Assembly (NCBI GenBank): GCA_038255145.1
Contig: JBBSLP010000009.1
Location: 1-64,000, forward strand
Length of the DNA: 64,000 nucleotides
Source of the DNA: WHTX01 sp038255145
GTDB taxonomy: Bacteria > Actinomycetota > Acidimicrobiia > Acidimicrobiales > CAIXPF01
Direction: 5' to 3'
The translations under genes were made by a program, and so were the position numbers. This document shows, piece by piece, positions 1-8,884 of this stretch (positions within the stretch are counted from its first letter, which is position 1; every line of letters starts with the position of its first letter). The notes beneath the pieces were generated by a model. That model saw nothing but the letters and a program-made list of their open reading frames with translations. It was not told the origin of the DNA and ran no database searches.

Positions 1-1
1 C

Positions 2-430
2 GAGGTCGAGGTGCCCGACGCCTGGGTGGACCTCGACGGCAGCGCCTACCTGGTCGACGGGGTGGAACACCCGTCCCTCACCGTGACCACGAACCTGGCC
101 GCCTACCAGGCCAGCTACGCGGTGTCCGGTGTGACCCTGGTGGCCCTGCTCGACCAGGCCGGCGGAGGCGAACAGGCCGTGCTCGACGAGGTGACCACCG
201 AGGTGGCCAAGGTGTGCGCGGCCAACGCCGTGGAGGCCTACGACGACGGGTTGTACACCGGCGTCTCGCAGCGCTTCTACGGGTGTGAGGGCACCGACGC
301 CTCGACCGTGGTCATCGTGGCCACCCCTGCCGGCGGCGAGTTCACCATCCTCGTGAACCTGCAGATGGCCACGGCGGCCGACTACGAAGCCGCCGATCGC
401 ATCATCGCCAGCTTCCGCGTCCTCGACTGA
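2..430 (+). CDS. Unknown protein, C-terminal part (5' end outside window)
   Basis: The reading frame is open from base 2, so the gene starts before the window; about 142 residues are visible, ending at a TGA. The visible part is acidic and globular, with no transmembrane segment. It has two cysteines (in VCAAN and FYGCEGT) that could form a disulfide, and it alternates short strands and helices, as in secreted or periplasmic sensor domains. I do not recognise a named family. My memory of similar C-terminal domains on secreted actinobacterial proteins is only an impression. The function is unknown. Confidence 0.6.
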   Translation, partial: EVEVPDAWVDLDGSAYLVDGVEHPSLTVTTNLAAYQASYAVSGVTLVALLDQAGGGEQAVLDEVTTEVAKVCAANAVEAYDDGLYTGVSQRFYGCEGTDASTVVIVATPAGGEFTILVNLQMATAADYEAADRIIASFRVLD

Positions 431-448
431 TCGTCCCTACTGATCACC

Positions 449-675
449 TCAGTCGCCCCGGGTGAGGGCCAAGATCTCGTCGGTGGTCAGGCGGACGTCG
501 CCCCCCCACGGAGGCGCCCGGCCAGCCGCAGTCCCGGCGGCGTCGCCCTCATCACCTTGCGCACGATGAGGGTGTCGTCGACGTGTTCAAAGGTGACCTC
601 GGTCCCTGGCGCCAGACCCAACGCATCCCGGAGGTTCCTGGGGATGGTGACCTGACCCTTCCTGCCGACGTGCAT
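449..675 (-). pseudogene. AbrB/MazE-type antitoxin, frameshifted in a poly-G tract
   Basis: From the ATG at 673-675 the frame encodes MHVGRKGQVTIPRNLRDAL, a SpoVT-AbrB swapped-hairpin DNA-binding domain as found in VapB-type antitoxins. The frame stops early at 487 after LRGGATSA. Reading on with a one-base shift at a run of seven G (minus strand, 501-507) gives GDVRLTTDEILALTRGD and a TGA at 449-451. That LTTDEI-ALTRG ending is the usual C-terminus of this antitoxin group. Eight G instead of seven would restore the frame. No PIN or other toxin gene follows, because the next gene is convergent. It is either a decayed orphan antitoxin, a phase-variable tract, or a sequencing error. Confidence 0.7.
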
Positions 676-765
676 GGTGGGAGAACCTATCGGCCGCCAT
701 CCAGACGGTCGCTCACGCAGCCACACAGGGTGGGGATCGGCCGGGGAGGGTGGCCGTCGGGCCCG

Positions 766-771
766 TAGCCT
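766..771 (+). promoter_or_regulatory. -10-like TAGCCT before lhgO
   Basis: TAGCCT lies 7 nt before the ATG at 779. This spacing places transcription initiation at or very near the start codon, which suggests a leaderless mRNA. The same arrangement recurs at many genes in this window. Confidence 0.45.
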
Positions 772-778
772 GGCGGGC

Positions 779-1987
779 ATGTCGCTGCGAACGAACGTCG
801 ACGTCGCCATCGTCGGGGCCGGCATCGTCGGCCTGGCCACCGCCCGAGCCCTCAACGAGGAGCGACCCGAGCTCTCCGTCGCCGTCATCGACAAGGAGGA
901 CGGCGTCGCCCGCCACCAGACGGGCAACAACTCGGGCGTCATCCACGCCGGCGTCTACTACAAGCCCGGTTCGCTCAAGGCCCGCATGACCGCAGCGGGC
1001 CGCGACGAGCTCATCCAGTTCTGCCGCGAGCACGACATCCGCCACGACATCTGCGGCAAGGTCATCGTGGCCACCACCACCGACGAGCTCCCCCGCCTCG
1101 ACGCCCTGGCCGAGCGGGCCGAGGCCAACGGCGTGGCCGCCACCCGCCTCGACGGGGCCGGCCTGCGCGACCACGAGCCCCACGCCGCCGGCATCGCCGC
1201 CCTCCACGTGCCCTCCACCGGCATCATCGACTTCCCCGCCGTGTGCGACGTGCTCGCCGGCCTCATCGTCGAGAAGGGCCACGAGGTGCGGCTGGGCACC
1301 GCCGTCACCGGCCTGGTCGAGGAGGCCGACGGCGTCATCCTCGAAGCCGGCCACGAGTACCTGCGGGCCGGGGTGGTGGTGAACTGCGCCGGACTGCAGT
1401 CGGACCTGGTGGCCAACCTGTCGGCCACCAGCCACACCGACGTGCGGATCATGCCCTTCCGCGGTGAGTACTACAAGCTCAAGGTCGACCGTCGTGACCT
1501 GGTCCGCAACCTGATCTACCCGGTGCCGGACCCCGCCTTCCCCTTCCTCGGCGTGCACTTCACCCGCATGGTCGGCGGTGGGGTCGAGGCCGGCCCCAAC
1601 GCCGTGCCCGCCCTGGCCCGCGAGGGCTACTCGTGGGGCAAGGTCAACGGGCGCGAGCTGGCCGAGGTCCTACGGGCGCCGTCGAGCTGGGTGCTGCTGC
1701 GCAAGTACTGGAAGACCGAGGTGGGCGAGCTCTACCGGTCGGCGTCCAAGAAGGCCTTCGTCAAGGCCCTGCAGCGTCTGCTGCCGGCGGTGACCGAGGA
1801 CGACCTGGTCCGCGGCGGCGCCGGCGTGCGGGCCCAGGCCATCGCCCCCGACGGCACCCTGCTCGACGACTTCGCCCTGGTGGAGACCCCCCGCATGGTC
1901 CACGTCCTGAACGCCCCCTCCCCCGCGGCCACGGCCAGCCTGGCCATCGGCCGCCACATCGCCGGCCTGGTCACCCAGCGCATCTGA
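779..1987 (+). CDS. lhgO: L-2-hydroxyglutarate oxidase (LhgO family)
   Basis: This is a 402-residue FAD-dependent oxidoreductase of the DAO superfamily. It begins with a dinucleotide-binding motif, VAIVGAGIVGLATA (residues about 8-21). The LhgO/L2HGDH signature HQTGNNSGVIHAGVYY follows at about 43-58. Family members oxidise L-2-hydroxyglutarate to 2-oxoglutarate, passing electrons to the membrane quinone pool. The start was set at the ATG at 779 because the family N-terminus begins just before the FAD motif and a TAGCCT box sits 7 nt upstream; a longer open frame from 674 would add an unlikely basic leader. Length matches the family (about 400). The gene stands alone, convergent with the small membrane protein downstream. 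Confidence 0.9.
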   Translation: MSLRTNVDVAIVGAGIVGLATARALNEERPELSVAVIDKEDGVARHQTGNNSGVIHAGVYYKPGSLKARMTAAGRDELIQFCREHDIRHDICGKVIVATTTDELPRLDALAERAEANGVAATRLDGAGLRDHEPHAAGIAALHVPSTGIIDFPAVCDVLAGLIVEKGHEVRLGTAVTGLVEEADGVILEAGHEYLRAGVVVNCAGLQSDLVANLSATSHTDVRIMPFRGEYYKLKVDRRDLVRNLIYPVPDPAFPFLGVHFTRMVGGGVEAGPNAVPALAREGYSWGKVNGRELAEVLRAPSSWVLLRKYWKTEVGELYRSASKKAFVKALQRLLPAVTEDDLVRGGAGVRAQAIAPDGTLLDDFALVETPRMVHVLNAPSPAATASLAIGRHIAGLVTQRI

Positions 1988-2019
1988 CCCGCCGGGCGGT
2001 GGTGGTCGGCCCATGGAGC

Positions 2020-2064
2020 AACTGAACGTGAGCCCGTCGGGGCGACGGGTGGATGCGTTCAGTT
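2020..2064. terminator. Bidirectional hairpin between convergent genes
   Basis: A 9-bp inverted repeat (aactgaacg at 2020-2028, cgttcagtt at 2056-2064) encloses a second hairpin, cccgtc/gacggg (2033-2038 and 2044-2049). It lies just after lhgO and covers the stop of the convergent frameshifted gene, so it could end transcription from both sides. There is no T-run. Confidence 0.5.
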
Positions 2065-2357
2065 CGCTGGCCACACCCGATGGCCGGTGGGAGGTCTGAG
2101 GGCGACCAGGGCCATCCCCGCGCCAGCCACGGCGGTGAGCACCGGGACCGCGGCCTTGGCGGCGCGGGGCGGGAGCGCGAGCTCGAACAGCGGGTGGAAT
2201 CGCCGAGCCGGCCCTGCAGCGGCCCCAGGGGGCAGTTGCCCCGGCCGACGACCAGCGCCAGCCCCTCGACGGCCAGCACCGCCATCGACAGCCGCAGCCA
2301 GCGGTCCCGGCGGCGGCTGACTGCGCCCGACAGCGTCCAGGGCCGAAGGTCCTCCAC
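2059..2357 (-). pseudogene. Small membrane protein with a one-base frameshift
   Basis: The frame from the GTG at 2357 reads DRWLRLSMAVLAVEGLALVV, a hydrophobic segment, then GRGNCPLGPLQ, and then turns into low-complexity Ser/Arg sequence. Adding one C near 2195 gives PLFELALPPRAAKAAVPV and a second hydrophobic helix, ending in TGA at 2059-2061. The restored protein is about 100 residues with two membrane helices and an NCPLGPL motif between them. I recall similar two-helix actinobacterial proteins but no function. The upstream frame (FRTAANRLVEDLRPW) also looks protein-like, so the true start may lie a little further upstream. Confidence 0.55.
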
Positions 2358-2440
2358 CAGGCGATTCGCTGCGGTGCGGAACCGATCTACGAGGCCGCCC
2401 CCGCTGAGCCGGCCAATCCGTGGCCTGCGGCCGACCGGGC

Positions 2441-5400
2441 TCAGACCGCCTGACGGGAGGTCTGGGCCAGCTCGAAGGCGGTGGTCCAGCCTTCGGCCTT
2501 GATGGTGAGGCCGGCCAGGCGGCGCACGGCCTCGCGGCGGACGGCGCGGGCCGAGGTGGCCTCCACCGTGGTCAGGGCATGGGCCTCGGCCAGGCGGACC
2601 ACGGCCTGGGCCACGACGTCGCCGGTGCGGTCCACCACCTGGCGGGCGGCGGAGAACGAGGCGATGACCTCGGAGGTGTCGTCGCGCTGGGCGTAGGCCA
2701 GGCCCGAGGCGATGTGGGCGTGGGTGATGTCGAGGTAGGTGGCCCGGGGCGACTCGTGGACCTGGTCGGCCTTGCGCAGGGCCCCGCTGGGGTCTCCGGC
2801 CGCCACCCGGGCCAGGGCCAGCGCGGCGAGCACGGCGGGCGCCGAATCGGCCCGGGTCGCCCGCAGCGCCGTGTTCAGCACCTCGAGGGCAGGAGCGACC
2901 TCACCCCGCTGCAGGTGGGCCAGGCCGATGGTGGCGGCCCGTTCGTCACCGCCGATCTCGTCGATCTCGGCCACGTCGGCCTCGAGGTGGGCCAGGTGCC
3001 TCGACGCCCCGTCCACGTCACCGATGTGCAGCAGGGTCGAGGCCAGCGCCGCCGCCCCCAGGGCCTCGCCGGCCAGGAACTGGGTGGCCCGTGAGCCGTC
3101 GAGGACCTGGTCGAGGGCGTGGATGCCCTCGGTGACCTGGCCACTGGCCACCAACGCCCGGCCGTAGGCCGCGTTGGCCTGGGCCTGGCCGGGGCTGTCG
3201 CCGATGCGGGCGAACAGGGCCCTGGCCTCTTCCGCCCGCTCGACCGCGGCCCGGGTCCGCCCCGACCACAGCCGCACCAGGGCGGTGAGCAGCAGCATCA
3301 TGGCCTCGCCGAAGCGGTCGCCGCGCTCGTGGGCGTCGGGCAGGATCTCCTCGGCCAGGCGCTCGGCCTCCTCCAGGCTGCCCTGGTGGAAGCGGGTGAA
3401 GGCCAGCAGGCCGTTGACCCAGGCCAGGCCGGCGTTGTCCTCGATCTCGGCGAAGGTGGCCGCCGACTGGTCGATGCGCACCTCGGCCTCGGCCACCCGG
3501 CCCGACAGGTACGCGGCCCAGGCCAGGTTCTGCAGGGCCCAGGCCTCGCCCCGCTTGTCGCCCAGCTCCCGGAACGCCCCCAGCGCGGCCTGGGTCGACA
3601 CCTCGGCCTCGCGGTAGGCCCGCTGGAACAACAGCGTCATGCCCAGGTGGCGCAGGGTCTCGGCCTCGCCCCGGTGATCGCCGAGCATGCGGAACGATCC
3701 CAGGGCCGACAACAGCGTGGCATGGGCCGCGGGCAGGTCGCCGCCGCGCTGTTCGATCTCGGCCCGGATGGTCAGCGAGCGGGCCCGGGCCTGCTCGTCG
3801 TTGAGGCGCAGGGCCAGCTCGAGGGCGGCGTCGACGTCCTGGCGGGCTGCGGCCAGGTCGAACAGCCCGGATCGGGCCTCGGCCCGGCCCAGCAGGAACT
3901 CGAGACGCTGGGCGCTGTCGGCGTCGCCGGCCAGGGCCAGGGCCTGGGAGAACAGCCGGGCCGCGAGCACGTGCACCTCGGCCTGCTTGGCCCGGCGCCC
4001 GGCCTCGCCCAGCCAGCGCAGGGCCCGCTCGGTCAGGTCGGCCGGCAGCCCGCTCACGCTGAGCTCGGTGGCCAGGGTGGCGGCGGTGCCGTAGTGGAAG
4101 GCGATGCGGTCCACCGTGCCGTGGTCGACGGCCTCGTCGGCCCCCTTGAGGTGGTCCTCCATCCACTGGGCGATGGAGGCATGACGGCGGGCCCGGTCGG
4201 TCTTGGTGAGCGTCGAGTACGCCACCTCGCGGATCAGGTCGGATCGGAACGACCAGCTCCGGCCGCTGACCTCGAGCAGCTCCCGGTCGACCAGCCGGTC
4301 CAGCGCCGCCCGCCACGGCGTATCCGGCCCCGTGACCAGGGCCATCTTCTCGAGGGCGTACAGCGGCCCCGAACGGCCGATGACGGCCGCGTTCTCGACC
4401 AGGTCACGCTCCTCGGGGCTGAGGCGGTCGAGGCGGGCGGCCACCAGGCCCCGCAGGGTCTCGGGCAGCTCCTGCTCACCCAGCAGGGGCACCCCCCACT
4501 CGGCGCCCAGGTCCCCGCTCTGCTTGACCAGCTCGTTGGAGCGGTCGGTCAGGGCCACCAGCTCCTCGAGGTAGAAGGGGTTGCCACCGCTGCGGGCCAG
4601 CAGCGTCTCCCGCATGGCCGGGGACACGGCCTTGCCTTCGAGCAGGCGGGACAGGAGACGCTCCGCGGCGTCGTGCTCGAGGGGGTCGAGGTTGATGACG
4701 AGCTCGTTGTAGCGCCCGGGGCGGCGGGACCAGCGGGGGTCGACGAGGTGGCGGGCCCCGGCCACGAGCAGGAAGGGGCGCCGGCTGAGCCGGTTCAACA
4801 GGTCGTCGATGAGGGTCAGCACCAGGTCGTCGGCCCAATGCAGGTCGGCCAGGCGGATGACCAGGGGCTGGTCGGCGGTCAGGCCCTCGAAGTAGCGGAC
4901 CAGGGACCGCCCCGCCTCCTCCCGGGCCCGTTGGGGCTCGAGGTGGCGCAGCGGACCCTCGTAGCCCATCAGGTGGAGCAGGGAGTTGGTGATGGGCTGC
5001 ACCGTGGGGCTCTCGGGCTTGAGGCCCAGGGCCTTGGCCACCGAGTCCCCGCAGCGCTGCTGGGCCTCGGACAGGGGCGCGTCCTCGCCCACGTCGCACA
5101 GGCTGCGCAGGGCGGCGCCGATGGGGTACCAGATGTTGGCCTCGCCATAGGGCACGCAGCGCGACTCGACCTGGCGGGCACCGTGCTCGTGCACGGTCCA
5201 CTCGGCCAGCTCGTCGGCCAGGCGGGTCTTGCCCACCCCGGGCTCGCCGAGGATGAGCACCAGGCTGGCCCGGTTGCGCTCCACGGCCAGGGCCACGGCC
5301 CGGCGCAGGAGCACGACCTCTTCGTCGCGGCCCACGAGTGGCGTCCGGTGGCGACGGGGGTAGCGCCCGGGCAGCAGTAGCACCTTCTGGGCCCGCCAGG

Positions 5401-6004
5401 CCTCGACCGGTTCCTCCCGGCCCCGGGCGTGGACCATGCCGATGGGTTCGTAGGCCACGGCCAGGGAGGTGGCGTAGTAGCTGGCCGAGCCGACGTAGAC
5501 CTCGCCGGGCGGGGCCGCCACCTGGAGGCGGTTGGCCGTGTTCACCACGTCGCCCATGGCCGTGTAGTCACCACCGGCCCGCATGGCCCCCGTCAGCACC
5601 TCACCGGTGTTGACCCCGATGCGCAGCTGCATGGTGGCGCCGCTCTCCCGGCGGAAGGTGGCCATGGTCTCCTGCATGGCCAGCGCGGCCCGCACGGCCC
5701 GCTCGGCGTCGTCCTCGTGGGCCACGGGGGCGCCGAAGAGGGCGACGATGGCGTCGCCGATGATCTTGTCGATGCGCCCGCCGAAGGAGACGATGTCACG
5801 CACCAGGCGCTCGAAGCACCGGTCGACCAGGTTCTTGACCAGCTCGGGGTCGGCCGTCTCGGCCATGGACGTGAAGCCGACGAGGTCGCCGAACAGCACG
5901 GTCACCACCCGCCGCTCGTCGGCCCGGGCCTGCAGGTCGTGCCCGCACGTCGGACAGAACCGACTGCCGTCCGGGACGGCGGACCGGCAGGACGGGCAGC
6001 GCAT
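2441..6004 (-). CDS. Zinc-ribbon, class III nucleotidyl cyclase, AAA-ATPase, TPR signalling protein
   Basis: This is a 1187-residue multidomain protein. Residues 3-20 form a zinc ribbon (CPSC and CPTC). Residues about 30-190 are a class III adenylate/guanylate cyclase domain with both metal aspartates (FGDLVGFT, D40; GDAIVALFG, D84), the KIIGD substrate lysine and a VVNTANRL motif, so it looks catalytically complete. Residues about 222-600 are an AAA_16-type ATPase with Walker A GEPGVGKTR (about 253-261) and a LADLHWADD Walker B. The rest is TPR-like helices. Related actinobacterial proteins are thought to couple ligand sensing to cyclic nucleotide output; the signal is unknown here. The GGGAGG directly abutting the ATG is too close to act as a Shine-Dalgarno, and TATGCT 6 nt upstream suggests a leaderless mRNA. 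Confidence 0.9.
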   Translation of the reverse strand: MRCPSCRSAVPDGSRFCPTCGHDLQARADERRVVTVLFGDLVGFTSMAETADPELVKNLVDRCFERLVRDIVSFGGRIDKIIGDAIVALFGAPVAHEDDAERAVRAALAMQETMATFRRESGATMQLRIGVNTGEVLTGAMRAGGDYTAMGDVVNTANRLQVAAPPGEVYVGSASYYATSLAVAYEPIGMVHARGREEPVEAWRAQKVLLLPGRYPRRHRTPLVGRDEEVVLLRRAVALAVERNRASLVLILGEPGVGKTRLADELAEWTVHEHGARQVESRCVPYGEANIWYPIGAALRSLCDVGEDAPLSEAQQRCGDSVAKALGLKPESPTVQPITNSLLHLMGYEGPLRHLEPQRAREEAGRSLVRYFEGLTADQPLVIRLADLHWADDLVLTLIDDLLNRLSRRPFLLVAGARHLVDPRWSRRPGRYNELVINLDPLEHDAAERLLSRLLEGKAVSPAMRETLLARSGGNPFYLEELVALTDRSNELVKQSGDLGAEWGVPLLGEQELPETLRGLVAARLDRLSPEERDLVENAAVIGRSGPLYALEKMALVTGPDTPWRAALDRLVDRELLEVSGRSWSFRSDLIREVAYSTLTKTDRARRHASIAQWMEDHLKGADEAVDHGTVDRIAFHYGTAATLATELSVSGLPADLTERALRWLGEAGRRAKQAEVHVLAARLFSQALALAGDADSAQRLEFLLGRAEARSGLFDLAAARQDVDAALELALRLNDEQARARSLTIRAEIEQRGGDLPAAHATLLSALGSFRMLGDHRGEAETLRHLGMTLLFQRAYREAEVSTQAALGAFRELGDKRGEAWALQNLAWAAYLSGRVAEAEVRIDQSAATFAEIEDNAGLAWVNGLLAFTRFHQGSLEEAERLAEEILPDAHERGDRFGEAMMLLLTALVRLWSGRTRAAVERAEEARALFARIGDSPGQAQANAAYGRALVASGQVTEGIHALDQVLDGSRATQFLAGEALGAAALASTLLHIGDVDGASRHLAHLEADVAEIDEIGGDERAATIGLAHLQRGEVAPALEVLNTALRATRADSAPAVLAALALARVAAGDPSGALRKADQVHESPRATYLDITHAHIASGLAYAQRDDTSEVIASFSAARQVVDRTGDVVAQAVVRLAEAHALTTVEATSARAVRREAVRRLAGLTIKAEGWTTAFELAQTSRQAV

Positions 6005-6010
6005 CCTCCC

Positions 6011-6016
6011 AGCATA
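6011..6016 (-). promoter_or_regulatory. -10-like TATGCT before the cyclase-ATPase gene
   Basis: On the minus strand TATGCT ends 6 nt before the ATG at 6004. With only GGGAGG between box and start, there is no room for a normally spaced ribosome-binding site. Confidence 0.4.
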
Positions 6017-6155
6017 CGACCACACCGATCCAGGCTCCCGAAGGGCGTCCCCGACCGCTGACAGAGCGATCTGCCGACCGATCCGCGTGGCCCGACGAAC
6101 GGTGACGGAGGTGTCGGCCGAGGGAGGACGGGGGCACACCCCGGGGTCGGGCCCG

Positions 6156-6161
6156 TAGGCT
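6156..6161 (+). promoter_or_regulatory. -10-like TAGGCT before the FtsX-type permease
   Basis: TAGGCT sits 12 nt before the ATG at 6174, in the 169-bp divergent spacer shared with the cyclase-ATPase gene. Confidence 0.4.
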
Positions 6162-6173
6162 GCGGCGACCGCC

Positions 6174-8873
6174 ATGCTGCTGCTCGCCCTGCGGGGTCTC
6201 GTCGGCGCCCGTCGGCGGCTGGTGGCCACCGGCGCCGCCGTCGCCCTGGGCGTGGCCCTGGCCGCCGGCGCCCTCGTGCTGGGCCGGGCCATCGATGCCA
6301 GCCTCGAGGCGTCCGCCGCCGCGCCGGCCCGGGCCGCCGACGTGGTCGTGCGCCAACAGGTGGCGCTGCGCTCGACCCTGGGCCCGGTCCGGGCCCGCCT
6401 GCCCGGCTCCGTGGTCGACCTGGTGCGTGACACCCCCGGCGTGGGGGCAGCCGCCGGTGTGGTGCAGGGCTACGCCCAACCGCTCGACGCTGCCGGCACC
6501 CCACTGGCCGGGCCCTCCACCAACCCCAGCCGGCTGGGGTTGCCCTGGCTCGACCAGGCCGCCCTGAACCCCTGGCACCTGGTGGCCGGCACCGCCCCCA
6601 CCGCGGCGGACGAGGTCGTGATCGACGCGGGGACGGCCCGTCGGGCCCACCTGCAGGTGGGCCAGTCCCTCGACGTGTCCCTGACCTCGGGCCGAGTGCC
6701 CTACCGCCTGGTCGGCGTGGCCGCCCTGGCCGGGCGCGACGCCCCCGCCGCCAGCACCGTGGTGCTCTTCGACCCCGCTGAAGCCGCCCACCGGCTGGGC
6801 TCGGGGGACCAGGTGGACATGGTGCTGGCCGACACCGAGGTCGGGGGCAGCGCCACGGCGCTGGCCGAGCGCCTCCGGGCGGCCCTGCCCACCGACGTCG
6901 AGGTGCTCACCGCCCCCGAACTCGACCGGGCCGAGCAGGCCGAGCTCGACCGCACCATGGTGTGGCTGCGGGCCGTCCTGGCCGCCTTCGTGAGCGTGGC
7001 CCTGGCCGCGGCCGGCCTGCTCATCGCCAACACGTTCTCGGTGCTGGTGGCCCAGCGTGCCCGCGAACTGGCCCTGCTGCGGGCCCTGGGCGCCCATCGC
7101 CGCCAGGTCACCCTGCTGGCCCTGGGCGAGGCCGCCGGCGTGGGCCTGGCCGGCTCCGTGGTCGGCGTGGGCCTGGGCCTGGCCCTGGCCCGGGTGCTGG
7201 CCGGGGCCCTGGCCGCCGCGGGCTGGGACGACACGGGGTGGTCCCTGGGCCTCGACCTCACCGCCGTCGTCATCCCCGTGGTCCTGGGCCTGGTGGTGAC
7301 CCTGGCCGGCGCGGCCCGACCGGCGTGGCGGGCCGGGCGGCTGGCCCCGGTGGCCGCGGTGCGGGAGATGTCGGCCGAAGCCCCCGCCGTGGCCCCGGCC
7401 CGGGTGGCGGCCGGGTCGCTGTCCCTGTCGGTGGGTATCGCCCTCCTGGTCAGCGCCGGTGAGGGTGGGGGGCGGGTGTCCCTGCTGGTGGCGGGGGCGG
7501 CCGCCGCCCTGGCCGGCCTGGCGCTGGCCGGACCCGTCCTCGTGGCCCCGGTGCTACGGGTGGCCGGCCTGTCCCCCGTGGCCTGGGTGCTGTTGGTCGC
7601 GGGGGCCGTGGTCCTGCTGGCGGCGGCGGCGGTCAGCCTGGCCTCGGTGGTGGACGGGTTCGTTCCCGGCGTGGTCGTCGCCGTGGCCCTGGCCGCCGGG
7701 GGTGGGGGGCTGGTCGTGGCCGGACGGGCCGGTCGGGGGCCGACGGCGGCCGTGGCCCGACGCAACCTGCACCGCCAGCCCCGCCGCACCGCGGCCACCG
7801 TGGGCAGCCTGGTGGTGGGGGTGGGGGTGGCCGCCACCCTGTTGGTCCTGGCCTCGTCCATACGTAGCGGCATAGGTACGGCCGTCGAACGCACCTTCCG
7901 GGGTGACTTCGTGGTCACCGGGGGCTCGGGGGCGGCCCTGGGCGCAGGCAGCGGCGGGCTCGACCCCCAGCTGGCGGTGGACCTGGCCGCGGTGCCCGGG
8001 GTGGCCGTGGCCTCGGGCGTGCGGGTGGCCCAGGTCGAGGTGGACGGCCACCCCCAGGCCGTGCCCGCGGTGGACGCCGACGTGCTCGCCCCCGTGTTCG
8101 ACGTCGGCCTGGTGGCCGGCTCTGTGGCCGATCTGGGCCGCGACGCCCTGGCCGTCCACGTCGACCGGGCCCGGCGCGAAGGCTGGCAGGTGGGCGACAC
8201 CATCACCGTGACCTTCCCCACCACCGGGCCCCAGCCCTTCACCATCAGCGCCCTCTACGACCAGGGCGACCTGGTGGGCGACGTGCTGCTCGACATCGCC
8301 GCCCTCGACGCCCGCCAGGCCGCGGGCACCGACCTGCAGGTCTTCGTGGGCCTCGAGCGGGGGGCGTCGGCCGACCAGATGCGGGCCCCGTTGACCGACG
8401 TGGTGGCCCGCTACCCCTCGGCCCGCCTGCTCGAGCCCGACCAGTACCGCCACGAGCAGGAGGGGCGCATCGACGACGCCCTGGCCCTGGCCCTGGCCCT
8501 CGTGGCCCTGGCCGTGGTCATCGCCGTGCTCGGCGTGGCCAACACCCTGGCCCTGTCCACCGTCGAACGCCGGCGCGAACTGGCCCTCCTGCGGGCCGTG
8601 GGCGCCAGCGCGGCCCAGGTCCGGGCCCTGCTGCGCTGGGAGGCGGCCACGGTGTCCCTGGTCGGTGCGGCCGGGGGCTGCGCCCTGGGGGTCGTCCTGG
8701 CCTGGGCCACCCTGCGGGCCGTTGGGGCCGGTGGCTACCGCCAGCTGGCCGTGCCCGGCCTGCAACTGGCCGCCCTGGTGGCGTTGACGACGGTGGCCGG
8801 GGTGCTGGCCGCCACCCTGCCCGCCCGGCGCGCCGGGCGGGTCGACGTGGTGCAGGCCCTGGCGGAGGACTAG
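6174..8873 (+). CDS. FtsX/MacB-type ABC transporter permease, two-repeat form
   Basis: This is an 899-residue membrane protein. A helix at about 17-37 is followed by an extracytoplasmic MacB-like domain. The first FtsX module is at about 265-345, marked by ERARELALLRALGA-like text (QRARELALLRALGAH). A block of four hydrophobic segments follows at about 410-520. A second periplasmic domain then precedes the second FtsX module (ERRRELALLRAVGAS) near the C-terminus. This two-times-(MacB_PCD plus FtsX) layout is typical of lipoprotein or peptide export permeases. Such permeases need a separate ATPase of the LolD/MacB type, and none is encoded next to it, so it either uses a distant ATPase or has another role. 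The PPOX gene follows after 11 nt and may be co-transcribed. Confidence 0.88.
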   Translation: MLLLALRGLVGARRRLVATGAAVALGVALAAGALVLGRAIDASLEASAAAPARAADVVVRQQVALRSTLGPVRARLPGSVVDLVRDTPGVGAAAGVVQGYAQPLDAAGTPLAGPSTNPSRLGLPWLDQAALNPWHLVAGTAPTAADEVVIDAGTARRAHLQVGQSLDVSLTSGRVPYRLVGVAALAGRDAPAASTVVLFDPAEAAHRLGSGDQVDMVLADTEVGGSATALAERLRAALPTDVEVLTAPELDRAEQAELDRTMVWLRAVLAAFVSVALAAAGLLIANTFSVLVAQRARELALLRALGAHRRQVTLLALGEAAGVGLAGSVVGVGLGLALARVLAGALAAAGWDDTGWSLGLDLTAVVIPVVLGLVVTLAGAARPAWRAGRLAPVAAVREMSAEAPAVAPARVAAGSLSLSVGIALLVSAGEGGGRVSLLVAGAAAALAGLALAGPVLVAPVLRVAGLSPVAWVLLVAGAVVLLAAAAVSLASVVDGFVPGVVVAVALAAGGGGLVVAGRAGRGPTAAVARRNLHRQPRRTAATVGSLVVGVGVAATLLVLASSIRSGIGTAVERTFRGDFVVTGGSGAALGAGSGGLDPQLAVDLAAVPGVAVASGVRVAQVEVDGHPQAVPAVDADVLAPVFDVGLVAGSVADLGRDALAVHVDRARREGWQVGDTITVTFPTTGPQPFTISALYDQGDLVGDVLLDIAALDARQAAGTDLQVFVGLERGASADQMRAPLTDVVARYPSARLLEPDQYRHEQEGRIDDALALALALVALAVVIAVLGVANTLALSTVERRRELALLRAVGASAAQVRALLRWEAATVSLVGAAGGCALGVVLAWATLRAVGAGGYRQLAVPGLQLAALVALTTVAGVLAATLPARRAGRVDVVQALAED

Positions 8874-8884
8874 CAACGAGGGCC

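Noticed and set aside
3119..5380. A 753-residue open frame on the plus strand opposite the cyclase-ATPase gene
   Set aside because: It is a shadow frame in GC-rich DNA. Its product is low-complexity and Gly/Gln/Val-rich, and the minus strand has clear domain motifs.
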